Program-made: the position numbers and the translations under genes
Part shown: positions 1-13,721 of the stretch, piece after piece
How positions within the stretch are numbered: position 1 is the stretch's first letter
Layout: the number at the start of each line of letters is the position of its first letter
The notes under the pieces: model-generated
What the model was told of the DNA's origin: nothing
The model's database searches: none
The model's input: the letters and a program-made list of their open reading frames with translations, nothing else
Source: Allacma fusca
Lineage: Eukaryota; Arthropoda; Collembola; Symphypleona; Sminthuridae
Reading direction: 5' to 3'
DNA: 64,000 nucleotides
NCBI GenBank assembly: GCA_947179485.1
Contig: OX359250.1
Coordinates: forward strand, 41,548,600-41,612,599

Positions 1-1738
1 AAGAATGTCAGCAAATTCTTTGTCTTGTTACTTTGATCTATCGATTTTTATTTCCAGCCATTCATTTGAAACAAACGAACCACTTGATTGTCAAGTCTCA
101 ACTTCAAAAACTTTTCCCTTCCTACTTCCGCGTTCAGCCACGAAATATCTTTAGCATCTTTGAACACACTCGCGTGTGTATCTCTCTCTCTTTCTCTGCA
201 GTAACTTTTAGATGTGGACTGTCTCAATGGAGAAAAGAAGTAATGAATTTAGGATCCACCAAATCCGGCATGCTCTTTAAGGTTTAGGAAAAAATCTAAA
301 TCAAAAGTGACCAAATGCACTTTACTCCAATTCAATGTTCCTGCAATGTTTCAAGACTCAGAAACAAAACTAGGTCTAGTATTAAATCATATTTCCCATG
401 AGTGCCTTAACTTGTGCTTTCCATCCCTGAACCTTTATTTGAGATCTAAAAAATCTCAATTTTATTTGCTTGATCGAAGGAGGAGAGTATAAATAAGCTG
501 AAATCATTTGAGAGGAAAAATCTGAGAAACTATGCACGAAGAGAAAGAGATGAGACATTCCGTGAGAAAAACAATGCTTGGGAAAATGTCACGCTGCAAA
601 TATAGAAATTCAATAGATGGATATTAAAAAATAGAGTGAGTTTATCTGCAGACCATTGAAAAAAACACAGGCGTTTACAACAGCCGTGGTTGGTAGAGTC
701 TAGGACTGGAAATAGATATTCCAGGAAGACCAAGTGATCCCCCTATGAGAAAAAGTGGAAGAGGAGAAAAGGGCTGGGAAAAGGAGAGAGACGGATCGGA
801 GAAAAAGAAATGGAAGAAAATGAAGTCAGTCTAGTAAATAAAACCGTGGCAGTGCAATGCGTATTCACGAAGCATGATAATGATGATGAAAATCCACATG
901 GTCCTGCATATTTCCCTCACAGAATGATCATCATCAGCATCAGCAATTGAGACTCAGCCAAGCAAATGCAACTCCTCTCATTCAACTCCATCCTTGCCGA
1001 ATTATTTCCTTCGTTTTCTCTCTCTCTCTCTCTCACCAACTACATACAGAATAGTGTCCATGCATAGTTGATATGTCCATATACTCAAAAGTCTGCTCAA
1101 GTCCTAAACGAACATATCTTGGGAAAATAGGAAGTTTCCAATACACATTCCGGCGTCATCATCTCCAACCTTTAAAACATGAGCTTCCAGAGTCTCATCC
1201 GAACCACTCAAATACAAAGACTTACAAGGCACAAATCCAATCCCCATATCTCCATACAGTACTTTTCAATAGTCTCAAATTCTCTGACTGATAAAAAGCT
1301 CATCGCATAGTCGTTGTCGTCATCAACATCATCATCATCTCACTTCAACCTCCTCACGCTCCCAAGCCAACAGCAAGTCAAAAATTCTTACGTTCAACCA
1401 TGAGAAGCCAGCCATGAGCCATCTAATTGCGATCTCGATACTTTTCTCCTCCATTCCCTCCACCACTACAACTGTAGGAGTGTCCTCAAAATTCTCCCCC
1501 CAAAATTTCTAACTCTTCTTCCCTCTCGACAAAATTATGGTCAACACAATTTTAGTCCCGGGGTTCGTTACTTTCAAAAATACGGAGTAATTCAATTTCT
1601 CCCACCATTTCCACATAATTCCACGAATACTCAGTGAAACGGGACGGAGAGTAAAAAGGAACGAGAAGAGAAAAGCCAGGGGAAAAAGAGAGGAACGAAG
1701 CTGTATTTATATGGAAGGAGTGGTGCCAGGAGAGAAAT

Positions 1739-1781
<43 letters not shown>

Positions 1782-2186
1782 CTGGGAGATCTTCGAGTCC
1801 ATAAATTTGAGTCAACCAGGGCGGCCAAGATGGAAGCATTTGGAATTTCCAGGAGCCAATTAGCAGAAATGTGAAGTTGCAGAAAGTTACACATGGAGAG
1901 AGAGAGAGAGAGAGAGATGGAAGGAACCACAGTCTGAGTATATACATAAGAGTGAGAGCAAGCGAGAGAGAACAGAGACTACACGCTACATTGAGATTCA
2001 ATGAATCCGGGCAAAAATTCCTGAGACTCATCGAGCAGTGACGACGCATAAAGAAGAGCATTTTTATGAACGTCTCGAGGAGGAAAACAGCCACTGAGCA
2101 AAATATAACATCCTACTTAACTCTTTCCTTCAATCCAAGCTAATACCAAGGATCAAATCTCTCCCTCTCTCTCTCTCCCTCACACA

Positions 2187-2220
<34 letters not shown>

Positions 2221-4349
2221 TACATACATACACACTCATCTCTTCCCTGCATCCCAGAACAGTTCCACAAAACCTATATAATTACATACACTCTACATAG
2301 GTACATAAATACACACACACACACACACACACACCTCAACGCATAAAATGCATATACAAATGTACACATCCATTTGAGACTCCGACAAAGTTCACTTCCA
2401 CAGAGATCCCGCACATATCTATCCCTACACTCCAAACTCCAGAAACTTATTATACCAAAATCTCTGAGAACATTTTACGTACATACATATTATAGACTCA
2501 TACACTTCCTCACAGTAGTCATTAGACTACCGTGACTCCCATCACGTTTTAAGTTTAAGTCGAAAATCCAAGGAGACCTATAGTAGTCAATCTCCTAACC
2601 TTCACTATATGTACGTAATACAAACTCCAGCCTCCGAGTCTTCTCTAAGGAAGACACAGCAAGTGAGTCGAGAGAGAGATAGAAAGAGAGACAGTCGAGG
2701 AAAGATTCTATAAACCAATGGAGATATCTATAGATATAGCTAACACTAAATATGTATATATATGTGCACACAAGGACAATCAATGTCACCGTCAGATTGT
2801 AACACACAAAGGTACATAGACTCTCACATATTAAGCACACACACCGAAAGGAAGGAGAAATAATCAAGTGAAAAAGTTTTTAATGCTTGTATTATTATTA
2901 CATGCTCCAAACATCCAAGACATACAGATTTGCAATATATACAGGGTTAAGGAAATCTCACATTTATATTCCTCCATATTTCAATGATAGTACTAGGAGC
3001 CAGGGAAACGTCTATGTGAACTAATACGTAATTATACCAGGTAAAAGCTCGGAATATCCACATGTGTCTAGAGTAATATTGAGGACACTATGACAGAAAC
3101 TAGCCTAGCTCCTATACAGACACCACTCATCTTCCGAGCACAGGTACTGGAGGAGGCAGTAGAGTAAAAAGTTAACTTGTCTCCAGGGGGGGGGGAAACC
3201 CAAAGTGATGAGTATAAATGAACTTGATCATACTCAAAAAAAAAGATTCAGATTTTAAGTATAATATACATCTAAGAATATACAAAAATCTAAGATATAA
3301 AAATTATTTGTATATATAATTACATATAAACAATGTTAAAAAAAAAGTGGAATTACTATACAGAGCCCTAAATATATAGAACAGGAAGCTAGCCCTAAAT
3401 TCATGTAGAGACCAAAACCTAGGGAATCAAAAATCAATGAGGAAAAATCTGATGCGTTGATCTTCCTTACAGGATGCCTTTCTCTCTATATTTACCAGAG
3501 AAGTTCCTGTAATGTTGGGAGGCTAATCGTTGCTACTACTACTGTCGCTTACTACTCCTACGTATGTATGTATATCTATTACAGAGATTAGATGTTGGAA
3601 ATTTTCATCTCTGCCCCACAACTATGTACCTTCCTTTCCCCTCTCAATTCCACGACATCCATGAGGGCTCCCCTGAATAATAAAATATCCTTCGGTAATA
3701 ATTCCTTTCAAGTTTTTTCCCTCTTACTTCCACCCATTCATTTAACAATTTTTTTTTTGTCAGGAGAAACTAATAATGACGGAGCTTTTTTTCTCCTTCC
3801 CAAGGAAAAAAAGAAAAGAGTCCTACCCGAAGGAAGGAGACCCGGTAAAGTTGGGAAAGTACACGGGAACTTTAAGTAAATAATATCCAGGAGAGGAGCT
3901 ATGGAGAGAGAGACAGGAGGACAATTGTGAAAGGAAAGGAAGAGCCATATTTCTCATCATGTGTGTAGATAGATACTCCTCCAGCTCCTACTATAGAAAG
4001 ACATTTAATTTCTTGTCCACAATAAAAAGCATCAGAAGGATCGATTTTATTTTCAATTTACTACCTTTCCCCCCGTCCATACACACACACACACACATAC
4101 ACACACACACACACATGGAGTAATTATGTATCTATATGTACAACCTCCTTGGGTGTTATTACTGAAGGGAAAAGATGTGCACTACTTCCCGATACACCGG
4201 GATCCTACAAGGAGTGAGAGGGACTGGGAATTAAGTACTAGAAAGAATCTAACTTGTCTCGTAACAAAAGGGGTTTCATAAGAAGATTTCCCCTTAAATC
4301 CTACAATACCCGAAGTACATGTCCGACACAATACTCACAATTAGAAAGG

Positions 4350-4387
<38 letters not shown>

Positions 4388-5878
4388 TGCATACTCAATC
4401 CCAGGGAGAAACTGTTTATATATTGCTACAGGTCAGATTGGACCGAAGGAGGAAAAATACAAACCGTTTTAATGTCCATTTCCAAGAAGAGACCCAAAAG
4501 AAGGGGAAAAAACTCTTTCCATTGATACAGATGGACATGTAAGGCTCAATTGAATTCACAAATGAAATGACAAAGTAACTGTATGTAATCCCCATCGGAC
4601 GGAGTAGGAACAGGAGAGCTGCAGGACGTAATTCCAAGAAAATCCTATTATACTGTAAAAAGCACATGGAGAGCACGACAATGAGACAGGAGTTAGCGAC
4701 AGAGAGGGAAAAAAAAGTAAAGATCAAACTCCACTTTCCCTGCCTTCATTTAATCTCAACTCGACCTGTGCACTCCCTGGACCCCAACATATTTTTTATA
4801 AAGCACATACTTGAATTTATCTCTAATACTCTCATATCCTCACCATACCTCCAATAACCAGTGGATACTACGGAACTATCTCTACACTAGATTTAAAATT
4901 CCAGGCTCAAGATTTCCACAGAGAAATTCTTTAATAATACTAATTATTTCATATCCATCAAAACTATGTACATCCCCTTTTGGAGAGTTTTCTATCAAAA
5001 TTGTAAAGCTTTCCGAAAAACTGTAATCACTCTGATTTCTAACGAGACAAAGATCCATCCTGTGTGTATATAGAATAGATATAAACCAATAATCCCATAA
5101 TTATAGAGATGTAATGTTCGGTCTATAGATATCCGCCCACATATAATATTATGTACATACAGTACAAGGAGCAAGTGAATAAATGTAGATACTACAGAAA
5201 CACAAGAGCTTGGAGTAACATTTACAGAACAGTCATTGAGTATCCCGAGCTACAAAATCAAAAATCGTACACTTCCTGAAATTTGTAAGTCGAGGATGTA
5301 TGTAATATTGCGCGTATCTACATAGAATCTAATAATTATTATGTTAGTGTGAGTTTGGACATGTGCTCAAACCTACGACTCACCCAGTAGTGTTTTTTGA
5401 CTCAGAGGCGTACAGGTATAGTATGTATAATTATATTCGTAGAGCCTTGGAGGTATAACTAGATGTGTCCCTACTCCCTACCGTATTGAGGCTTTACGCT
5501 ATGTATGTACATATGAGAATAGTCCCGTGGAACCATGCAGGCATTATTCATAATAATGAATTGCGGGGAAAAATGAACAGACTAAATACCCGGATCGATA
5601 GATTGTCACACACACATCGGGTGTGACTCGACCATGATGAGTCTAATAACAATCACAATGAGATATTCCAGTCAATATGTCTCTGCCATGTGAACCTTCC
5701 CTCACACAAATTGTCATTGTCACACCACGTAGTAGCAGTGAGAAACCCACACTCCTCACCACCACCTTCCTCTAATAGTAAATCCTAGCTTCCTAAAACC
5801 AAACACACACACACACACAATACAATAGCACAATAAGGACCATATAATAGCATTCCCCAAATTCTATTGTATTTCCAG

Positions 5879-5980
5879 TGCACCAAAGCCCACGTAATTA
5901 TTCCATGTGTAACCAGCCCTGTGTACACATATGCAGTCCCAACTATAGGACATATAGCCTAAAGGTAGGGGTCATCCAAG
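5879..5980 (+). CDS. Candidate 102-bp exon, unknown protein
   Basis: Seen: TTGTATTTCCAG precedes 102 bp (a multiple of three) ending CCAAG before GTAAGA, a near-perfect donor. An alternative donor, AAG before GTAGGG, lies just upstream. One frame is open across the exon and encodes three closely spaced cysteines (SMCNQPCVHICSPNY), faintly like an EGF-type module but without enough cysteines to claim it. Another frame is open for 27 codons. The pairing of a good acceptor with a strong donor is notable. Coding status and strand of any host gene are unknown. Confidence 0.2.
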
Positions 5981-6261
5981 GTAAGAAAAATCCCAGTCCT
6001 CCCAAAGCGTGGACAGTCAGTGACAACACCAATAATAATCAGATTCAGCCCAGTGATCAAAGTCATACGGAGTATGAAAGTCCTCCATCCTCCAAGTGTA
6101 ATAAGGGACAAGCAACGAAAACATCATAATATTATGAGAGCCAAGGCAAGGAGGTTCCCGACTGGTCGTTCCCCTCCCCAAAGTCCATAAACTATCGACT
6201 ATAAGTAAAAGTACAACTGCGGAGGGAGAGAGAGAGAGATCAAGTCCAGGGTGCTACTTAC

Positions 6262-6351
6262 GAGTGTATTATTACACCGACACACAACAAGACATTCCCC
6301 ATTCCTACACGAAGACTCGGGGACATTTGTCATGGAGCCGTATCCACATCT
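6262..6351 (-). other. Short cysteine-rich open stretch ending at a GTAAGT donor
   Basis: On the minus strand 30 codons are open after a TGA and end at GTAAGT (6256-6261 on the plus strand). The peptide includes SSCRNGECLVVCRCNN, whose CxNGxC...CxC spacing recalls disulfide-rich extracellular modules such as EGF-like or EB repeats. There is no pyrimidine tract at the only upstream AG, so a functional exon is doubtful. Confidence 0.1.
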
Positions 6352-7292
6352 TCATCCTCACCCTACATAGTAATAGATATGTGAGCGTATGCAGTAGGAG
6401 CCTACACTTGACTGCTCCTCCGGAGAGAGGACGAGAGAGGAGTGACAGAGAGAAAGCCGAGGGTCCATATGCTCCGAGAATCTAATAGAGCTTAATGATA
6501 ATAAAAGATGGAGGAAGTACTAATGAATAGTGTGTCGTCTGAAATGAAACTCCCACCCGCTGAGGGCAACATTACTCATTGCTAATCAAGTAAAAACTTG
6601 AGAGAAAATCCTAGAAAAACTATGCTAATACCGCTCTTCCAGTCGGCAAGTAATCAACAAAATGTAACTCCGCCAGTCCTTTCTAAACCTTCACTTCAAC
6701 ATAATGAAAACGACAGTCGAGGACCTTCCCTCTCCTCTAAACATTTCCCCCTAAATTAGGTAAAATTTTAAATTTCAAAAAAAAAGAGAGGCCAGTATTT
6801 ATCAAATTTAACTAAAACAGATATCTAATGATCCGACATAGATATAATTATCTTCAGTGAATTAGGAATTTCACCGACTACAGTCCTACAAATGGAATTT
6901 AAATAAAAATATGTCCTAAACATGATCAAATGTAAGGGGAACAAGGACCTATCAATTTTTGTATTTCCTCAAGCCTCAAAGATTGCCTTGCCTTGCCTTG
7001 CCTGCGAAAAATAGGAATAATGAAAATATACACTCAAGTCATTTCCATCCTCTTCATCATCAGCAGATGCTCCCCAATCTTTCCCGTATACATAGCTTTC
7101 TGCTAAAAATGCAAAAACACTTATGTATACACAGTACTATATCTACACATAAGGAGTGAGAGTTGGGTCTGTCTGGTGCACACATACACACATAAACCTA
7201 AACACTTAAGTAGTTTCACCTCCATGCAAAACAAGACAGAAAGAATATTGAGGGGGGGGGAAAGGTTGAAGTTACAAACAGGGCGAGAGTTC

Positions 7293-7331
<39 letters not shown>

Positions 7332-7640
7332 AAAAGTAAAGGCAAGTGAGTGAGAGCGACGGAATGAACCTGAAGGTAATTCGATCTGTGAATCATGAGA
7401 TCAGGAAATGAGTTGAAGATCAAAGAGCCCCCGCCAGTTTCAAGACTGAAATTTAATCAAGACTAATAATGATCAAACTTTAGGTTTTAATTATCACATT
7501 GCTCTACACCACAGTGTCGAGAACAGTGTAGGTTCCAGAGTATACACAACCTTTCTCCTTCTCCTTTCCCGCTCCCACCCTCAATCACTCCAAGAGTACA
7601 TGTCAAAGGGATACAGCCATTTACTACATACGTCCAAAGA

Positions 7641-7675
<35 letters not shown>

Positions 7676-7872
7676 AAAGTAGAGAGAAACTACATTATTA
7701 TTATAAACGCTCCTGCTTAAAAGTTAACCATCTAGAGAAAAGAGCGGCTTCCATATTATTTTTCCCTCCTGCCAAGCCCAAGCTCTGTCCGTACAAACTA
7801 CTATTAACTTCCATACAAATATACGGACAGTTCGGATGCCCTGCCGGTCTCTTTGATTTCTCCTATTTCTCC

Positions 7873-7875
<3 letters not shown>

Positions 7876-7924
<49 letters not shown>
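7876..7924. repeat. (CT)n microsatellite, 49 bp
   Basis: Uninterrupted CT repeat lying between two GA repeats (7638-7671 and 8086-8149). Confidence 0.95.
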
Positions 7925-7926
<2 letters not shown>

Positions 7927-8083
7927 TCTCTTGCTCCTCGTCCTGTCTCTCTTCTTCTCCATGATTTCATTTATTTTGATCACTTGACGAAGAGTCTCAG
8001 TCAGTGGTGTGCGAGCCTTGGGAGAAAACATGTGTCTGTAGAAAACTACCCTGCTCCGTCATGTATGAAATTACAGGAATATC

Positions 8084-8085
<2 letters not shown>

Positions 8086-8149
<64 letters not shown>
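8086..8149. repeat. (GA)n microsatellite, 64 bp
   Basis: Uninterrupted GA repeat, about 160 bp downstream of a CT repeat at 7876-7924. The two are complementary and could pair in a transcript. Confidence 0.95.
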
Positions 8150-8152
<3 letters not shown>

Positions 8153-8765
8153 TATAGTCGCCGCCAGGTCATGCGCATCCTAAAATTTCCTCCGTCCCTC
8201 ACACTTCTTCCTGCAGAGTCTCGACAAAACAACAAACTTTCCACTACCCTTATTAGTTACTACGCATAGCTATACATTTCTATATGCAAGCGTATGTACG
8301 TATGTACATTGTAGATCTCCATAGAATGTCTCTATGTCTGGGCCTGTTCCAAAACAATTTTTTAAAACAGGGATTCTAAATAAAATACAAAATCCCTCCA
8401 TATATAGATACTCAAATCTTGAAATTTGACTCTCACATTTGCCGACACACACACACACACACAAAACAACAGAGCCAGTCCTGAGGAATCATAATAATTA
8501 CAATCAGGGATGGCATCACTACTACTGGCTGATTTCTTGCACTTGCTTCCACTCCTATCATCTCATCATTATCGCCCAAGCTCCAGTAAACCTTCCTTTC
8601 CTATATAATGGTAGTTATAATTATTATTCCTCTCGCATCCCACCCATACATACTCTGTATGTACAGGCATGCTCTACTATACCACTCTGTATTCCATCAC
8701 AAATAAATGCGCTGGCTTTACAAAGAAAATAATTGAATTTCCCCTGGAAATTCTCAACTACTCAC

Positions 8766-8893
8766 CAATAAGTATATTTATGAAGAGCAGTTCCGGAGAA
8801 AAGAGGAACAATGAGGATGAACTTGTCCGAGAGCTGTATAACTTCTCTTTAATTTCCTCAAGGCCTAATTGTATGCACGTCACTCCGTAGTCA
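8766..8893 (-). CDS. Candidate internal exon, unknown protein
   Basis: Seen: on the minus strand an open stretch ends ATTG before GTGAGTAG, a strong donor. The possible acceptor AG at 8894-8895 (or 8897-8898) follows a weakly pyrimidine-rich stretch. The peptide contains QLGLEEIKEKLYSS and then a serine/hydrophobic segment. It is on the TCF strand, but its phase does not fit a direct join to the exon at 14866-14998, which leaves one base of a codon. No family is recognised. Confidence 0.14.
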
Positions 8894-11829
8894 CTACTAT
8901 TTATACAATTACATAGAAACACACACACACACATACACACACATAGATGTATATATGTACATCTCTGTGTGTATAGATACTGCTCCCTCTCAGCAATGCC
9001 CATACATAATAATAATTACAGCATCACCTGCCGGCTTGAGCGAGGCAAGTGTTATCAAATTACTTAATCAAATTATCCCCATAATTAAAATGGCTGACTA
9101 GCGTCTGAATAACATCCTTCATCAGATGCTAGTAGAAGGGTTGAAGTGCACACATGTAAATATCTATGTGTGAGGATATAGATACAGTAGAGAGGAGTAG
9201 AAGCTTATATTTGTAGATAATATGATCCCTGGAAAATAAACGGAGACGAACTCCTGTCCCTCTCCTGATCCATCATTCGAAAAGGAAGGTGTGACAAAGC
9301 GACTAAATTCAATCTCCCTCACAAACGCTCTCAACACCAACCATCTCAAATGGCTGGGATGTGTGGAGGAATTAAAACAACAAAATTAAAGTGAAATCGA
9401 AGGTCCTAAATTAGAACGGAGTATTATTATTGAAAGAAGAAGGGTGTGTGAGAATGTATCTCTGGGTGGAATGGGATGGAAGTGCGCCAAAAGCTGGAGA
9501 TTCATTATGAGAATCAGAGAGAGAGTGAGTGAGAGAGAGAGAGAGAGAGAGAGAGGTAGTAATTATATGATATGAGCAAGCATGAAATCCAAGCTACGAC
9601 TATCTCGTTGAAAAGACGGGGAAGTTTGAAAAAAAAAGTGCGTGAGGAAATAAAATGAGGAGGTTTTTCCTATACTTACTATTGTAATTTAGTGCGAAAG
9701 GAGAGAGAGAGAGAGAGAGAAAGAGAGAAAGGATCGTTTCGTTTCTCACAGAATATTATGTTTGTCTCTTCTCCGCTCGTTGAGGATTTCAACGACAGAG
9801 CTCAGCCTTTTCCTTTCTCTGTTTTATCTCATTAATTTCCCGTTGCTCCAACTCTCGCAAGTCACGTCTCACATTCCTTTAGTCGACACTTTCACAAAAT
9901 CCCGACACAAGCCTTGGTCCCGACTTTTTCTGTTTTTTTTTTGGTAAGTGTCTATATATATATGTAGCTGTCTATACTGTAATATTCCATGTGTTTGAGA
10001 GCCTTCGTCTTAAGTGTACAACATTCACTCCATTTAACAACATGCTTCTTCCTCCACCATTATTTTCTCTTGCCTTTCTCCTCCTCAAACATATCCCCAC
10101 TTTTGGAAAAATATAAAGTAGATCCCTACAAATGGACCTATGGGATTGAACGGAGAAGTGATAATTTCAAAAAATAGTAGATACTAGTGGTATAAGAGTT
10201 AGTAGTTCTATGTAATAAAATTATAGCAGAAAGATCCCTTAAGTCCTCCCAAGAATTCTGTTCATTAACTTCTCACAACTACATAATGTACAGATCCAAG
10301 TTGGAGGAAGGACTCTCAAAACAAAAGTAGGTAATTATCTGTAAATATGAGACCAATTATTGTAATTTCTAGGAGTTAAATCCTTCAGGGAGAAAGTACA
10401 ATAGTGGATGAGTAATTGTGACGAGTGAGGAAACAGCAGAGGTATAAGTATATTTATAAGTAGCTCCTTACATTGTGGGGAGGATCCTTTGCAATTCTAC
10501 AAGACGACACTGACAGGGAATGAGCGGGGGAACTCGCACTTAATTATTCACCAATATTTGGTGATATTTCTAGGAAATTCCGAGACCTCGTACCCCCTAC
10601 CATGGCCTATACAAGTCTCGACAATAAACCATAGACATGCATGATAAATTCATCCATAACTCTCCTCCCGTCTCCGTGCCAGTGTGCGAACAATGATACT
10701 CTGAATGTACAGGGCTAGGATGAAAAAAAAAAGTTGTCTCCTTCGTTCCACCGCTCCTCTCTCTCTCTCTCTCAAAAAAAAAAAAGAAAAAAGTAACTAC
10801 ACCAGTAGCACTTGCCTCTTTTACAACAACAACACAACACCCCAGCAACAAAGGGACGAGAGAGGCAAGACAGAAGGGAAAAGAGTAAAACGAGTAGTGA
10901 GCTCCAAGAATGGTAGCATAATTTATAAGATTGCAACTCACAACTAACTGCCTACTTACCATTAGGTAGATACTCCATACTAACGATGCTAGGAGAAGAC
11001 CTATGTGTCTATACCTGTCTTCCTATCTACAACACTCACAGACACAAGAGCATTCCTACTACCTCACAATTTCACCTACAACTCCCATGTCAATAAGCAT
11101 CCACACAAGTCTCCAGCTAGTACCAATAACTTCCCTGCATATGAAGTGGACCTTCCTATACAGATAGAGATAGAAATATGTCGATAATCCACAGGACTCT
11201 ACAAAACCCTAAATCATCATAATACAGTAAGTCCCATGAAAATTTCTCTCCATCAAAACTAACAGGTGAAAAGATTTTTTACCAATGTCCCTCCCGGTAC
11301 TCTCCCCAGCCCCCCCCCCCTCCCAGATAAATATTCGGAAATGCAACTTCAAAAAGCTGCAACTTCTTGTGAATGGTACCTTTACGGTTATCTAATAAAA
11401 TATTCCTACACAAAATGAGATCCGCCCTCTAACAAGGGTTCGAAGGAATGTCCAGAGTTTGACACAATTTTTAAGCTCATCCAATGACAAACTACTATCC
11501 CGGGTTTGACAAAAGTTCCAGCCTTTCGACACAATGTCCATAAGTCTTCTCCCAAAAAAGTAATTCCTAATGAATTACATTGAAAAAGCCAGGAAATACT
11601 GACAAGTTACATTGCTATGGTAAACATAGGCCCATTGATGTGAAATGTAGTTTATGGACTACTACGGGTTGTCATTTGTTATGTGACTCTGGACAGCGGG
11701 ACTAGACCCAGAAAGCAATTGAATTACGAGGACATGACGGAATTCCGAAAAAATTCAAGGACCAGAATACATTTGAATTTATTCCGCAAAAAGATGTTAG
11801 TTTGATGGTGAAAAATAGGAAGAAATGAA

Positions 11830-11861
<32 letters not shown>

Positions 11862-12783
11862 AGGGAGGGAGGGAGAACACAAGAAACTTTCAACTACCCA
11901 CCACCACCTGCAGAAAGAGCATTTGAGATGTGTGTGTGTGTGTGTATATATAGACGGTAAGATACATAACTGTGAAGATACATACATATATGTGGAAGGA
12001 GCTCTCGTCCGGGTAAAACTAAACATAGAGAGATGAATCGCCTTGCCCCATACTGTGTCCTCAACTCGTGTCGTTCTTTCTACATGGTAAACTATCCGTT
12101 TTGCTCCCTACATGGGTTCTCCTACTGGCTTTGGATCAAATGACCCCAGGATATCATATTTGTCACGTCAAGGGACAAAAAACCAATGAACCCAATTGTC
12201 ATTCTCATCCATCTATGTTCCTTTTTTTTCTCATTCTCTCCCGAAAACCTTGTACATATTTCATAAATAGGAGCTCCCTCTCTCTCTCTCTCTCTCTCTC
12301 TCTAGACCCTTCTTCTGCTCCACAACTACTCCTAGTTCCTCCATGGAACTTCCTTACGGCAAAAACTCCAGGGAGAAAGAGAGACAATATTTATACAAAT
12401 GTACAATCACGCTCTGTACGACAGCCCAAACCCCCATATATACATGCTTCTTAATTCAGCCCTGGACAATAATATATTTCTCAAACAAAATGTTTCCCTA
12501 TTATTGTACAAGCATGCTCCCTAATATGTAGATACATCTGCTCTCCTATGTCCCAATACTTTGAAACAAGTTCCACAAGTATAGAGATACACATACAAAA
12601 ATACTTCTAAAGGAGCCAACGCCACAAATATATGCACACAAACACACACACACAAACAACGTGTGAACTATATATAGAATAAATAAAAAAGCAATTCAGA
12701 ATAACACAGGAGAAAATATGCCCGCTATTTGCCTAATGTACATTTATATGTATCTCTGTGTGTTCATATGGGAGAGAGGGAGA

Positions 12784-12827
<44 letters not shown>

Positions 12828-13686
12828 TCGTGCGAGAGTACTGCTGGTCCTCTCCATTATGCATACCTAACCATGATGATGAATGCCTTTGTTGAATTTC
12901 CTTCAATAAAAATAAATGCAGGGAGCAGTAATCCTTGAAAATAAATTGCGAACGTGCATTTCCAATGTGGGACCTTTCCCATTTGCCAATTCATGAGCCT
13001 CCTCCCCTTTACCTATGCAATACTAATATACACCTACTCCTGCTCCTACTTCAACTATTACAACTGCTACGACGGCTACAACAACAACAGGAGTAGCAGA
13101 AGCAGCCTCAAGAAAAAGCTACCTCCACAAAACATCCTCCCATTTATTATCCCAATGATTTTCTTGAACACACTACAAAACTCCTATGCATTTATGTAGA
13201 CGAGGGAGAGTAAAGCTCCACATTTTCACGCTCAGAGTGTCTGCAACAAACAACGAGGCCTTTTAACATCCCATTACGACTCGTATACATTAAAAAGAAA
13301 TAGCGGCAGTAATGTAAGAAAAAATACATACTTCACTCCTTTATCTCTCCCATGTATAGATACAAATATCACGGAAGACCTATGTATGTATGTAGATGTA
13401 TGGGTACAGACACGGACACATACACAGCCCAGTACAAGGCTCGTCCCATACAGACGTCCATACCCCTCAAAGTATAAGGATTAATTTAATATATGCATTG
13501 GGCAGTTACAGTTACCAAAGGGCTGGCTCCTCCATATTATTTATGATTGCCAAAAAGCTACTGTATGTATAAATGTATATGTGTAGGACACTCTCAAAGT
13601 AAAATCCTACACCATGCCCATTACCCGGTTGACAAAGGAAGGTTCCCATGGACAACCAATGTACACATAGATACACATACACACAT

Positions 13687-13721
<35 letters not shown>

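Noticed and set aside
64..283. Exon-like stretch after CTTTCTCTGCAG (about 203-282, plus)
   Set aside because: The acceptor is good, but the only donor (AAG before GTTTAG) is weak, and the 26-codon peptide is too short to judge.
1552..2094. 180-codon minus-strand open frame
   Set aside because: Much of it is Ser/Leu repeats translated from GA/CT tracts, which cannot contain stops. No domain or splice evidence.
3477..3530. Short terminal-exon-like stretch after CTTCCTTACAG
   Set aside because: Only 17 codons before a stop, with no supporting poly(A) context checked nearby.
7600..8157. 185-codon plus-strand open frame
   Set aside because: Large parts are RE/ER and SL runs from microsatellites, so its length is an artefact of the repeats.
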